Assembly (NCBI GenBank): GCA_001599595.1
Contig: BCHH01000008.1
Coordinates: forward strand, 2,419,712 to 2,483,711
Source of the DNA: Beverwykella pulmonaria
Taxonomy: Eukaryota > Ascomycota > Dothideomycetes > Pleosporales > Melanommataceae
Direction: 5' to 3'
DNA length: 64,000 nucleotides
Shown one piece after another: positions 37,925-48,759 of the stretch. Under the pieces are notes generated by a model. That model saw only the letters and a list, made by a program, of their open reading frames with translations, did no database searches and was not told the origin of the DNA. Within the stretch, counting starts at the first letter, position 1; each line of letters opens with the position of its first letter. Made by a program: the position numbers and the translations under genes.

Positions 37925-39025
37925 AGTCTGCCCTGGCTTACCTCTGCAATGCAATCAAGATGGGTTTACGCCACTGTGGCACGCAGTCTTCAATGAGTGC
38001 CTGTTCTGGCAAGTTCCTCTAACAGAGGCCTGGAAGTGGCAAAGCAGCCCCGAAGCGCGGTGGGGGTTGAGGCGTGCATGGGAATTTCCAGGCTTGGGAA
38101 AGATGTCGAGGTGAAGTCACGGGGCCGTGACGCTAGGCTGGCTGCTGAGGACCGCGTTCTGGATAACTGGCGGGCACATACAGATGGGCCGCAGATCTCT
38201 TTCGTGCCATCTTGCGCGGCAAACGTGAACACGTGTCCAAGGCTTGGGAATAATTGTTTCGAGGGCCTCATCAGAGGAAGTGGATGCATGCGCGCGTGAA
38301 CAGAGACTGATTGGTGTGAACTGCATCTCTTGACTCCTCCCAGCGGCTCCCGAGAGGGATGACGATGATCTGCACAATCCGAGTGCCTGAATATTGAGGT
38401 GATACAGCTGTGAAGCGTCGGTAACGCTCCAGCGGTATCAGAAGCTTCAGCATGCGTCTTCATGGGCAGGAGATACAGGAGGTGCCCTCGAGACGCGGGA
38501 GCCTCACAGCCGAAAATCAGGGCGACGTCTGATTGGCTCTGCTTCCTCTTTCATCCTTCAGCGTTGCGCGGCGATGGTCGGAAGGCAAAGCCTTGGACAA
38601 AGTTTCCATGGAAAGTCTTCAATAGGATTTTCGGCCTTTCTATAATACAAGTATCCTCAACGTCGCTGGTGACGCTGGCACGCTTCCTCAAATATTCAAT
38701 CGCGCCAAAGTTTCCTAATTCGATCCCTGAAATAATCTTCCGCGCGTCCTTCTCTCCCTTCCAACATCCCTGCTGCGTCCTGCGCCTCGTCAGCAGCCCC
38801 AGGGCCACCTAACCCGAATCCTAAGTCCCCTTCGCCGCCGAACGACCTGAACACCCTGAAGAACTTCTACATTCCCGACATCAGGACCTGTGTCGTCGTG
38901 TCTCCCTCCTTTAGCCAAACGCCGCCTGGCTTCCCCTTCACGCCGCGGGTACAGGTTCGCGATAACCCATGAGATAGCAACAGCCCACTGGTCGTCCCCC
39001 GACATCTTTCCACTCTCACCTCACC
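37925..39025. other. intergenic SFM1/KEX1
   Basis: This is the 3' flank of SFM1 and KEX1 promoter. Nothing was recognised apart from short open frames. Confidence 0.5.
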
Positions 39026-41072
39026 ATGTTCTTCACATATTCCCCGTCGCGATGGCGGACGGCGCTTGTCGGAGGGCTGCTAGCCTCACTATCGCTCGTA
39101 CCAGGCGCGGCTGCAGAAAAGACACAGGCGGACTACTTTGTACATGAGCTCCCTGGAGCCCCGCAGCCGCTTTTGAAGATGCACGCAGGGTACGCTGCAA
39201 TTTGTTTCCTCGCAACCGTGAGCATCTGTACTAATAAGTTGCAATCAGACACATCGAAGTTGATGCCGAGCACAACGGAAACCTCTTTTTCTGGCACTAT
39301 CAGAACCGCCACATTGCAAACCGACAGCGAACCGTGATCTGGCTAAATGGCGGCCCCGGCTGCAGTTCCATGGATGGGGCGTTGATGGAGATCGGCCCGT
39401 ACAGAGTCAGAGAGGGCGGCAATCTCGAATACAACAACGGATCGTGGGATGAGTTCGCGAACGTTCTCTTTGTGGATCAGCCAGTTGGCACGGGCTTCAG
39501 CTACGTCAACACGAACAGCTATCTGAGCGAGCTCAGCCAGATGACGGACCACTTCCTGATCTTCTTGGAAAAGTTCTTTGCCCTCTTCCCAGAGTACGAA
39601 CACGACGACGTGAGTGTCCCTGCCTGATACACAAACCGCGTTTTGATGCTAACAAAATGCAGATTTACCTTGCCGGCGAATCATATGCCGGACAGCACAT
39701 TCCTTACATTGCACGCGGCATTCTCAACCGCAACAAAGACGCCTCGAAGCGGCCCTGGGCGCTAAAAGGCCTGCTCATTGGAAATGGCTGGATCTCGCCC
39801 GTGGACCAATACTTGTCGTACCTCCCATATGCGTACAAAATGGGCCTTATAAAACCGGGATCTGAGTCCGCCAAACGCGTGGAGACCCAGCAAGCCGTTT
39901 GCGTCAAAATGTTGAACGATGGCCAGAAAGACCATGTCGACACCCGTGAATGCGAAGCCATCATGATTGCCATTCTTGAAGAAACCACGGATAAAAAGGC
40001 GAATAGGGACCAACAATGTCTGAACATGTACGACATTCGACTCCGAGATGATTCATCCTGCGGTATGAACTGGCCCCCGGATCTTGCCACCGTCACGCCC
40101 TATTTGCATCGCATGGACGTGATTACCGCCCTTCACATCAACCCTGACAAAAAGACCGGTTGGACCGAATGCAACGGCGCCGTCTCCGCGAACTTCCGTG
40201 CTCGCAACAGCGTCCCCACTATTCAATTCTTGCCCGAACTTCTTGCCGAGGTGCCGATCACTCTCTTCTCGGGAGATAAAGACCTAATTTGCAACCACAT
40301 TGGAACCGAGAATCTGATTGACAACATGAGCTGGAACGGCGGGAAGGGCATGGAACTATCTCCGGGTGTCTGGGCTCCCCGTCGCGACTGGACTTTCGAG
40401 GGAGAACCGGCCGGGACTTACCAGGAAGCTCGAAATCTGACATACGTCGTATTCTACAATTCCAGCCACATGGTTCCTTTCGATTACCCCAGGCGCTCGC
40501 GAGATATGCTCGATCGATTTATCGGCGTCGACATCAGCGCCATCGGCGGCGCGCCTACGGATAGCAGGATTGATGGCGAGAAGGGCCCCCTTGTCAGTGT
40601 CGGAGGTCACCCCAACTCTACTCAGGCTGAAGAGGACAAGACTAAACAATTGCATGACGCAGAATGGAAGGCGTACTACCGCTCCGGAGAAGTTGCTCTT
40701 GTTATCGTTGTGATTGTTGGGGGCTTATGGGGCTACTTCATCTGGCGTGCTCGCAAACAGGCATCTGGATACCAGGGTGTCGATGGAGGAGACGAAGGTC
40801 GCGAATCACTCATAGCAGGTATGGGCCTTGACAACTTCCGCAGAAAGGATCGAAACAGGGACCTTGAGGCGGCGGACTTCGATGAGCGGGAGCTAGACGA
40901 TCTGGACGAAAGTGCGAAGAGGCCCCTCAACGCACATTCGAACGGCAAATTGGGTGCAAGAGACAGGGTGCCACAGAATGATTCTAGCTTCAGCCTTGGA
41001 GGTGCAAGCAGCGATGGAGAAGGCAGCGGAAGTGAGAGAGAGAGGAGAATGGCTGGGAGGGAGAAGTCATGA
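39026..41072 (+). CDS. KEX1: KEX1 pheromone-processing serine carboxypeptidase
   Basis: Three exons (39026-39189, 39249-39609, 39663-41072) give 644 aa. A signal peptide ([21 protein letters not shown]) precedes the S10 peptidase fold. Substrate-site motif [13 protein letters not shown], catalytic Ser182 in GESYAG, catalytic Asp382 in SGDKDLIC and His444 in SSHMVPFD are all present. An acidic stalk leads to one transmembrane helix at about 519-537 ([18 protein letters not shown]) and an acidic, Arg-rich cytosolic tail, as for the trans-Golgi enzyme. It trims C-terminal Lys/Arg from pro-proteins after Kex2 cleavage. All catalytic residues are intact. Confidence 0.96.
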
Positions 41073-41487
41073 TTTTTACATTCGCGCGCTTTATTGTTTA
41101 CTTCAGTACTATCTTTGAGCTACTATACCAGGTAAAAGGCGGGTTGGTTACGACTCAAAGACGGGCAAAGCATTTTGCGGCGTTCGGATACGTGGGATAC
41201 ATGGAGGTCTACCTAGATAATCCGGTCTCACAATGCTGTTCAATAAATTGAGATTATTCAACTTATATCTATATCATATTCCTCTTAGTCGTCCCTGATT
41301 TTGAAAGCGCCGATGCATGCGGTGAGTGAAAGGTGAGGACGGGTTGATGTTGATCACGACACGTGATCTAGGCCGCGAGCGCGTGTTGCCTTCCTAGTTC
41401 ACTTCTAAGCGCGTCGGCCAGCCACCATCAACCTCAACCTTCACCCAAACGACATCCTCATGCCCACCACGCCGTGACACCGTGACA
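41073..41487. other. intergenic KEX1/RAD52
   Basis: This 415 bp tandem spacer is the likely RAD52 promoter. A CACGTGATC element at 41,359-41,367 is an E-box-like palindrome whose role is unknown. Confidence 0.4.
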
Positions 41488-43584
41488 ATGCCTGCGTGAG
41501 TATACTGCTTGATTTAATTCTCACACAGATGCGTTCTACGTGGGGCCCTAGCACGCGCTGACTACAAACAGGCCAGGCGACCAGTACGACTCCGCGAACA
41601 TACGGAACCCGTTCATGGAACACGTAGTCAACCCATTCACCGCCCAGGAGATCGCAACGTTGCAGAGCCGGCTCAATAAACAACTCGGCCCAGAGTACCT
41701 TTCTTACAGACCCGGTGGTGGTGGCACACAGGTTGCGTATTTGGAGGGACAGAAAGCGATAGCGCTTGCAAATGACGTGTTTGGCTTCAATGGATGGTCC
41801 AGCTCGCTGCACCAGGTCCAGGTCGATTTTGTATGCTGAATACACACGATTTGACTGGAGAGACGAAGATCTAACATGTGCAGGTTGATGAGAATCAGCA
41901 AAATGGGAAGATCAGTATGGGTCTCTCGATTATCGTAAGGATTACGCTAAAGGATGGCACCTACCACGAAGTACGCTCATAGCATCCACATCAGCTAGTC
42001 TATTTGCTGACTATCGACCAGGATATCGGCTATGGGTCCATTGAGAACAGCAAAGGCAAAGCAGCCGCATTCGAAAAGGCAAAAAAGGAAGCTGCCACAG
42101 ATGGCCTGAAACGAGCGCTACGTAGCTTCGGCAACGTTCTGGGCAACTGTCTGTACGATAAAGACTATCTCAAAAAAGTCAAACCTATGAAGGTCAAGCC
42201 AGTTGCGTTCCAGGAAGGCCAGCTCCACAGACATCCAGACTTTGCGCCCCGTGTAAAGAAAGAGGAGACCACGGTAAAGAGAGAGTCAAACACAACGCCC
42301 CTGCGGACAAACCAGATCATCAGAGCGAAGACGGAGACTCTGGGTATGTCTGCTACCTCGGATATCGATGACGAGTTTGGCGAAAACTTTTTCGATGGAG
42401 TTGAGATCAGTGAACATCAAGGCGACGAGTTCACCTTTGAGACTGTTTCTGCTGCCGAAGAGCCTGCATCAAAGACCATAGAAGTATCTAAGCCAGCGGA
42501 TCAATCGAGTGATACTGCATCCAATCGAACTACGCCAGGCCCGAATGCTTGTCCACCCCGCCAGCCTATGCCCGGGATACAGTCGATGCCTACTGTACGT
42601 CATCAGGCTAGTGTTCAACCACCACCTCATCAACAACAGCAGCATCAGAACCAGAACCAGAACCAGGGACCGGGAAGATCTCACGTGAACCCACCAAATG
42701 CACGGGCCCCGCAAACACCAAATCCCCAGCAGAACAATTCTCGTTCAGACCTCAGTAGACGCATGCATACCCCCACAATGGACACCCATGCACCTCCGAA
42801 GCCTCAGTTCCAGCCCCAGCAGAATCATCAGGTCAGTCACCAACCTCAGCAAAACCAGCAACCTCTTCGACCAACTCCCCCAAATGCACCTCCGAGACCT
42901 CAGATCCAAGCCCAGCAGAATCAACAACCTCTTCGACCAACCCCTCCTCAAGCTCAGCAGCCCCAGCAAGCCCAGAATCAGGTGCCACAACCCGAATCAG
43001 GACCCCAGGGCAATAGCATATCTGCTCCCAACCTACCTCCTATCCAACGGCCTCCAGGGCCACCAGTGGGCTTCGTCACATCCCGTGTAGCTGAACGCCT
43101 CCAGAACTCCGACTCTACCACTTCCCTCGCGCACCTCCCAGCCTTCAACCCACATGCCGAATCCCCCGTACCGAAGGAGAAACGTACCCCGGGCATAGAC
43201 CACACACGCTCCAAGCACATAAGTCGCGAAGACGTTGGAATCCCCGAGAAGCCTCAACCCACACAGCCCCCGGCCCAATTAAGTGGCGGTATCCAACGCC
43301 CAGGAGGTCCGCCCTTCAATCGCCCAAACATGAATTTCGTCAACCCGCAGCAGATATCCAATAGAAAGATTGGCATGCCGGGGATGAGCCCGTTGGCGAA
43401 TCGTGGGCAATATAAGCCACCGACTGTTGTCTCGGGTGTTAAGAGGCCCCCGTTGCAGGATGTTAGTAACCAGGGCGGGGTTACGGGCGGAGGTGGAGGG
43501 GAAGGTCAGGGTCATGAGATCAAGAGACCGAGGTTGGAGTCGCAGGGGGTGGAGAATGCGGGACCGGAGGCAGTAGGGACGTGA
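41488..43584 (+). CDS. RAD52: RAD52 recombination mediator
   Basis: Four exons (41488-41495, 41572-41830, 41884-41970, 42022-43584) give 638 aa. The DNA-annealing RAD52/Rad22 domain (about 15-180) is well conserved: [79 protein letters not shown]. Rad52 loads Rad51 on RPA-coated ssDNA and anneals strands. The C-terminal two thirds are Gln/Pro-rich and low-complexity, with a repeated unit, before a basic tail ([15 protein letters not shown]). The first coding exon is only 8 nt. The C-terminus is longer and richer in Gln than I would expect for the family, which may reflect repeat expansion. Confidence 0.94.
42799..42960 (+). repeat. coding Gln/Pro repeat inside RAD52
   Basis: Copies of a roughly 66 bp unit encode [16 protein letters not shown] segments, for example at 42847-42881 and 42913-42947, with a more diverged copy upstream near 42,799-42,835. 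Confidence 0.75.
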
Positions 43585-44416
43585 GTGGCGCTTTGTTGCA
43601 TGAAATGATGGGACATGAGAGCAAAGAAATTGCCTCGAGATTAGCATGAGCGATATGCATGGCGTTGGACCGGCTGCCGATATGGCCTGAACATGGTATG
43701 GAATGGGAACGGTATTTTGGGCGTTTAAAGGACCGATGGTTATTTTTGGGTCTGTCGAAGTGTGATATGCTGAGTGAGTACTCCAAAACTGATGTTGAAC
43801 TGGAATGATATTTATACCTATGAACCCGCTTTACTTCATAAACTCACTATAACTTTATTATTCTTTGGTATCAACTGTTCGGTCAATCCATATCGTCCCT
43901 CCATGATCCAACTTGGTGTTCGTGAGCTTCAAAAAGTTATTGAGCGTGGGAAATACACTGTCACGCAGTGTCACAGTCGTTGGGGAATAGTAGTGGCGTA
44001 ATTCATTGTTTACAGGGCGAGTAAAGTATGTATTCCCCCTTTGTCGCCTCAATAGGCTCGTAGTGTGATGTGCGAATGGGTGGGAGCAGATGACATGTAT
44101 CATCTAACGCAGCAAAGAGAGAACATAATGCACGAAGTGGACGGAAATGCCATGGCTCTAGCAACCAGTATAAGAAAGCAAAGAAAAGAGGAGGATACGT
44201 GGCACGTCAAATGGGGACTGGAGAAGAGGGATCAACGCCAAAATCCATGCATTTTTGTGGTCTAACTAAGGATTCTTTAGTGGTATCGCTCCGCTTCCTA
44301 AACGCCGGACCATGGGGTATCATGGTTACAAAAAAGTACTTTTGGTTTCTAGATTCACCTACGTGGTAAGCTCGTCCTTGCTCAAAATTCCGCCATTTCG
44401 TAAAAGCAAGGAATGC
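43585..44416. other. convergent intergenic RAD52/MYG1
   Basis: Both flanks are 3' ends. The DNA is A+T-rich; nothing was recognised. Confidence 0.5.
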
Positions 44417-45604
44417 TTAGAATTCGACAGCCTTCTGCGCCATGGCGAGCGCACCATCAAACGTATTGTTTCCGCCGATAAACCCGGCAGCGTGCACGAA
44501 CACACACCCAGGGATGCCAGACACCTTGTCGAGCTCCTCATCACGGACACCCTTCCAGGGCCCAGGGAGGTCCTTGCGGTTCTCGAAGCCGCCGTTTTCT
44601 TTGCTCACAGAGCGGATGCGCCACTTGCTGTCCGGCTCAGTAGACTCGGGGAACAGGACGTAGAGGACCTGTGGCGCGACGCCCTCTGGAAGGGGGGTTT
44701 CCTTTTCAAGGTTGTATAGATGGTCCGCCCATGGCATGCCGTCTGGGAGAACAAGGATGCGGCCCTTGGGGTCGTACTGGAGGCGCTCCGAATAGGCTTT
44801 AGCAACAGCGTTGCGGGCTGGGAGCCACGCATTGGCGCGGTCGGTCAATTCGAGGAGGAATTGCTCGCCGACAAAGGACGAGGCCTTTTGGAAGCGGGCG
44901 TCCTCCTCGGCCTGCTGTTCCTCCCTGGACTTGTTGGTGCTCGTGGCTGGGGAATGCGTATAGTTGTACCGATTGACTACGCTCGCGATGCTGAAGCCGC
45001 GGTCCTCGAACTTCTTGGCAAGATTGGCCGCTGCGAGATCTTTAGGGGCAATGACGTTGATTCCGTTGTCGTTGGCGTCGAAGGCTTCGATGAAATCGGT
45101 GTAGATTTTCTCGAAGAGGAGGTCGAGGTCGGGGCCAGCAGAGAGGCCGGTCACGGTGGCAATGATGTCTTTGCCGAAGTGCATATACACAAGCCCGGCG
45201 GAGGAAAGCTTGGTACTGTGTCCAGGGAAGGTCGTGGTGAACTCGCGCTGGTGATGATCATATCGCTTCCTCGCGTCGTCATATTCAGCGCCCACATCGA
45301 CAACAGTGTGGCAGGTGGAAAGGACGGCGAGGTCTCGCGTGCGGACAAGAGGGGATGAAGCATACGTAGGCAGAAGACGAAGCATGGAGACAGCGAGGGC
45401 CTCGTCGGCGTGGAAGTGCCCGCTATGCGTCCCAATGAGGGGGCCATCAACCTTTGGCCTCTTGGTGGGGTTTTCGGTGGCCATGGTTCGAGCGTGGAAC
45501 CAAGTGTGGGGAAGGGGCGGAGAGGGTGTGGTGGGAATGCAGAGGGGTGACAATGGGGGGGTGGTTTTGGCGACGCGTACGAAAGCTTGTCTCAGTCTGA
45601 ACAT
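44417..45604 (-). CDS. MYG1: MYG1-family DHH-like exonuclease
   Basis: A single exon of 395 aa. Metal-binding motifs of the UPF0160/MYG1 family are present in order: IGTHSGHFHADEALAVSMLR, VVDVGAEYDDARKRYDHHQ, then KLSSAGLVYMHFGKDI and the C-terminal GIPGCVFVHAAGFIGGNNTF. Human MYG1 is a 3'-5' RNA exonuclease found in nucleus and mitochondria. Here the first 40 residues (MFRLRQAFVRVAKTTPP...) are Arg-rich with no acidic residues, like a presequence. A second in-frame ATG at 45484 (MATENPTKRPK) lies just before a KRPK nuclear-localisation-like motif. Both starts are therefore plausible. Confidence 0.93.
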   Translation of the reverse strand: MFRLRQAFVRVAKTTPPLSPLCIPTTPSPPLPHTWFHARTMATENPTKRPKVDGPLIGTHSGHFHADEALAVSMLRLLPTYASSPLVRTRDLAVLSTCHTVVDVGAEYDDARKRYDHHQREFTTTFPGHSTKLSSAGLVYMHFGKDIIATVTGLSAGPDLDLLFEKIYTDFIEAFDANDNGINVIAPKDLAAANLAKKFEDRGFSIASVVNRYNYTHSPATSTNKSREEQQAEEDARFQKASSFVGEQFLLELTDRANAWLPARNAVAKAYSERLQYDPKGRILVLPDGMPWADHLYNLEKETPLPEGVAPQVLYVLFPESTEPDSKWRIRSVSKENGGFENRKDLPGPWKGVRDEELDKVSGIPGCVFVHAAGFIGGNNTFDGALAMAQKAVEF

Positions 45605-46377
45605 TCACGGGCAGACTGAAATTGAAGTCCAATGGAGGCGCGAAAGTGGGCGTCTCCGATGAATGGCTTGGCCGAGCGATCTGCTGGCGGGCGGGCGCTG
45701 GGTAATTTTGGGTAAGTGTCCGTAGACAATTTCACGACGGCATCACCACCGCTTTTGGGGGAAGAAACTTGTCCTTTCCTCGTCTCCGCCGCGGATCCTC
45801 CCCCCGCAGCAAAGAACTCAATTCTTCGCTGCCAGACGTCCACCAACCCAGGACGACACGCCGCAGCCTTCCGGCGGGTCCCCTCTCGAAATCCCTGCCT
45901 GCATCTGAGCGATCTCCAACCATCCTGGCTGCTAGCACGCGACATCTCGCAGACATCTCGCAACCAATAATTCGATTGTGCCTGGTCGTAGCAGAGACAG
46001 CCCAACCGCCCATTGCTGCCTGCACTGCCTGCAAGCATCCAGTTTGCACCTCCTTCCAACCGAGACCACAACCTGCTGCCCGTGTAGCAGTTCGAGCTTG
46101 AGAAATACGCAGCGCATAGCAGCCGTTTGCACGTGAAGATAAAGGTGCGCCCCGCCAAGAGAATCGTTCGGACAGCTAGACGCGGCAAGACAGCCTCGAG
46201 AACCTCCACCACGCCCACCACCGCTCCGCACTTCTCTCACGACCCCGACTGCACAGAGTTCTGTCCCGCCGCGCCATCTGCGCGTCTACCGCGCGTGTCG
46301 CTCCCCATCCGTCGCCGCAGCGCGCGTCAGAGGTCGAGCTCGTTCCTGCACGAGCTCGGCGAGGACGACGTCCGCCC
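45605..46377. other. divergent intergenic MYG1/ICE2
   Basis: A shared upstream region of 773 bp, G+C-rich and pyrimidine-rich toward ICE2. Overlapping frames on both strands were judged to be noise. Confidence 0.5.
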
Positions 46378-47815
46378 ATGTGGTTCACCAGAGTGCTGTC
46401 GTCAACCATCTTCCTTGGCGCCGTGATCTTTACCATCCCGCTTGCCTTCGACATAGGCGGACGAACATGCGGGCTCGCCTTCTCGCTCGCACTTAGTGCC
46501 TACTACTTCGTCTACTCCGCCCTCCGTATAGCGACCCCCGAAGGCTCCAGGTTCAGGTGGGCACTATGCAAGCTAATAGCCTGGACCCAGTGGATCATGA
46601 TCCCGACGCTGCTGATCTGGAGCTTGAATAAATTCTCCGTGGACTCGGATAATAATTCTGGTTGGGTGGAGCGGACGTTTGGTGGAAAGAGAGCCCAGGA
46701 CACGAGCGTCTACGAGTGGATATTCGGGAGGGATGGGCTGGCGCACGTTGCCACAATAGGTACCTGGGATAAGGTGCTGCGATATAGCACCCCAGTGTTC
46801 CAGGTTGGAGAAGGCTTCTGCAGCTTGCTGGTCATTCAATACGCAGGCCAGTTCACAAGATGGGTCGTGAACAGGGAGCGGGGAGACAGCTGGATGGTAA
46901 GGCGGCATCTGAGCTTCGTTCAACACACACACGGACTAATAGTTGTGTAGATTGGCCTTCTCATCGGTTCCGCGAGCGTCATCTCAACCTCCGTCTATTT
47001 TCTATGGCGCATCACCACATTCCCCGAGATCAGCAACGTCGATGCCATTCTCATCGGTGTAGCTATTACAACCGCTATATTCCTCTGTGGATGGGGTATT
47101 GTCAGCGGGCGAGGCAACCCTGTAGAATCCTCTTTACTTGTACGTCCCACCCTATGTGCCCACTCGTACCTAGTTAACTCGACCACAGTTCGCCTACGTC
47201 ACCCTCTGCATCTACCAAATCTTCACCGACTACCAGCCTTCCCCAGGCTCCGCTGCTGCCTCCGACGTTCCCTCCGAACCTGCACTCCCGCCTCTGCCAC
47301 CCATCATCATGGCATCGTTAACCACACTCTTACACATTCTCTCCTCGCTTCCGGAGATCGCTCACACTGGCTTCAATCTCATGGTCGGAGCCGTCATGAC
47401 CATAACACCTTCCGTAATCATATCTCTCGCTTACCGCGTCTTCGTCATGTACGCTTCGACGCGTATCATCCCCGCGATCAAGGAGAGTGGCGCCCGCGAC
47501 TTGTACCAAGAACCGAGCCTAGACGATGATGACATGAGCACCAAGTTCCTCGCCTTTCTGACCTGGTTCAGCCCCAGCATTCTGATCGCCGTCTACACGA
47601 GCCTGCTGATGCAGCACTTTGCATCCGGCAACGGAAATGGAGATGTAGGGAGTGCCGTTTCGGGGGACTGGTGGACAAATCAAGGTGGAGACACAGGCGG
47701 AAATCTGTGGAGATGGGTGAACCTAGCTTTCACAATGTTCCTCTACGCCGTCGAGCTTAAAATGTCAAAAGAAGACGATGATGGTCGGCTGACTAGCCAT
47801 TGGAAGAGTGATTAG
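46378..47815 (+). CDS. ICE2: ICE2-family ER membrane protein
   Basis: Three exons (46378-46896, 46951-47139, 47189-47815) give 444 aa. It is a polytopic membrane protein starting MWFTRVLSSTIFLGAVIFTI and PLAFDIGGRTCGLAFSLALS, the invariant fungal ICE2 N-terminus. About eight to ten hydrophobic helices follow, with VGEGFCSLLVIQYAGQ and a conserved YQIFTDYQPSP segment. Ice2 keeps ER shape and lipid balance in yeast, in part by restraining the Nem1-Spo7 phosphatase that activates lipin. An acidic loop (EPSLDDDDMS) and a Gly/Asn-rich lumenal stretch lie near the C-terminus. Confidence 0.93.
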
Positions 47816-48759
47816 AGGGTAAAGCCCTGCGAAAATACTAGAGGCAGTAAGAGCAGATCCGCCAGGAAATCCGAGCAAGGTCAGGCATGTGGGGAAGCCA
47901 TCGAGCGGATCATGGAATTATCTTCCCCCTTTTCGTTAGCAAAGAAGGAGCTCTATCAGATACCCGGAATTTGAAGATGGGAAATGGGATTAGGATTGTG
48001 TTCGTATTAGGCTCGGCATTCGCATCCCCTGCGCGTTAAATATGTATAGATGGCTAGGGTAGGTTACGATTGGGTGAGGGACGCATGGGCATAGCGTTTC
48101 TTAGGACAACTTATCCCGTATTTGTTCTACTTTTAATCTGAGCGAGTGTTGCGACTAGGACAGATACTGTGCAGGAATATTGAGTTGCTGCGTGCTGAAC
48201 TGTCTGAATTAGACAACATGGCTTTTCTGTCTGGAATCGAAGAAGTGGAAAGATTCGGAGCTTAAGGACCGAGGAATCAAGCAGATCAATCAAAGGACAA
48301 ATCAAGCATAGGCTGGATTGGCAACTAACGGAAGGTACCCCTACTCACAATTCCTTAGCGTTAGAGTGAGTTGGCAACCTCACCTGACACAGTCCCATCC
48401 GAAGATCCAGCCTTGCCCAAGTGAACGCCACAATGTCAACACGTGACCGCGAATCATACGACCAATACTCACCACCGCATGACATCCCTCCTACACTAAC
48501 TTTCAAGGGTAAAATCAACGAAGCGGACGCCAGAGCTACGAAAACTAAACGTGCGCTACACTTCAGCTGTGGCTTCTTCCGACCTTTGTTACTGGTTGCC
48601 TTTTCGCTTCGAACGAAGATGGATACCTTGAAGTTGTCTGATATAGTAAAATATTTGCCGTGGGAGATGTAGGATCATGGGTGACGATGGGAAGGGTATG
48701 GAAGGTACAAAAGGTGTCGAGCAACCTCACTGCCTTGAGCTGAAGCTCACAGTCATTTC
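47816..48759. other. intergenic ICE2/secreted protein
   Basis: Nothing was recognised. An 83-codon plus frame at 48,421 has no family character. Confidence 0.5.
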
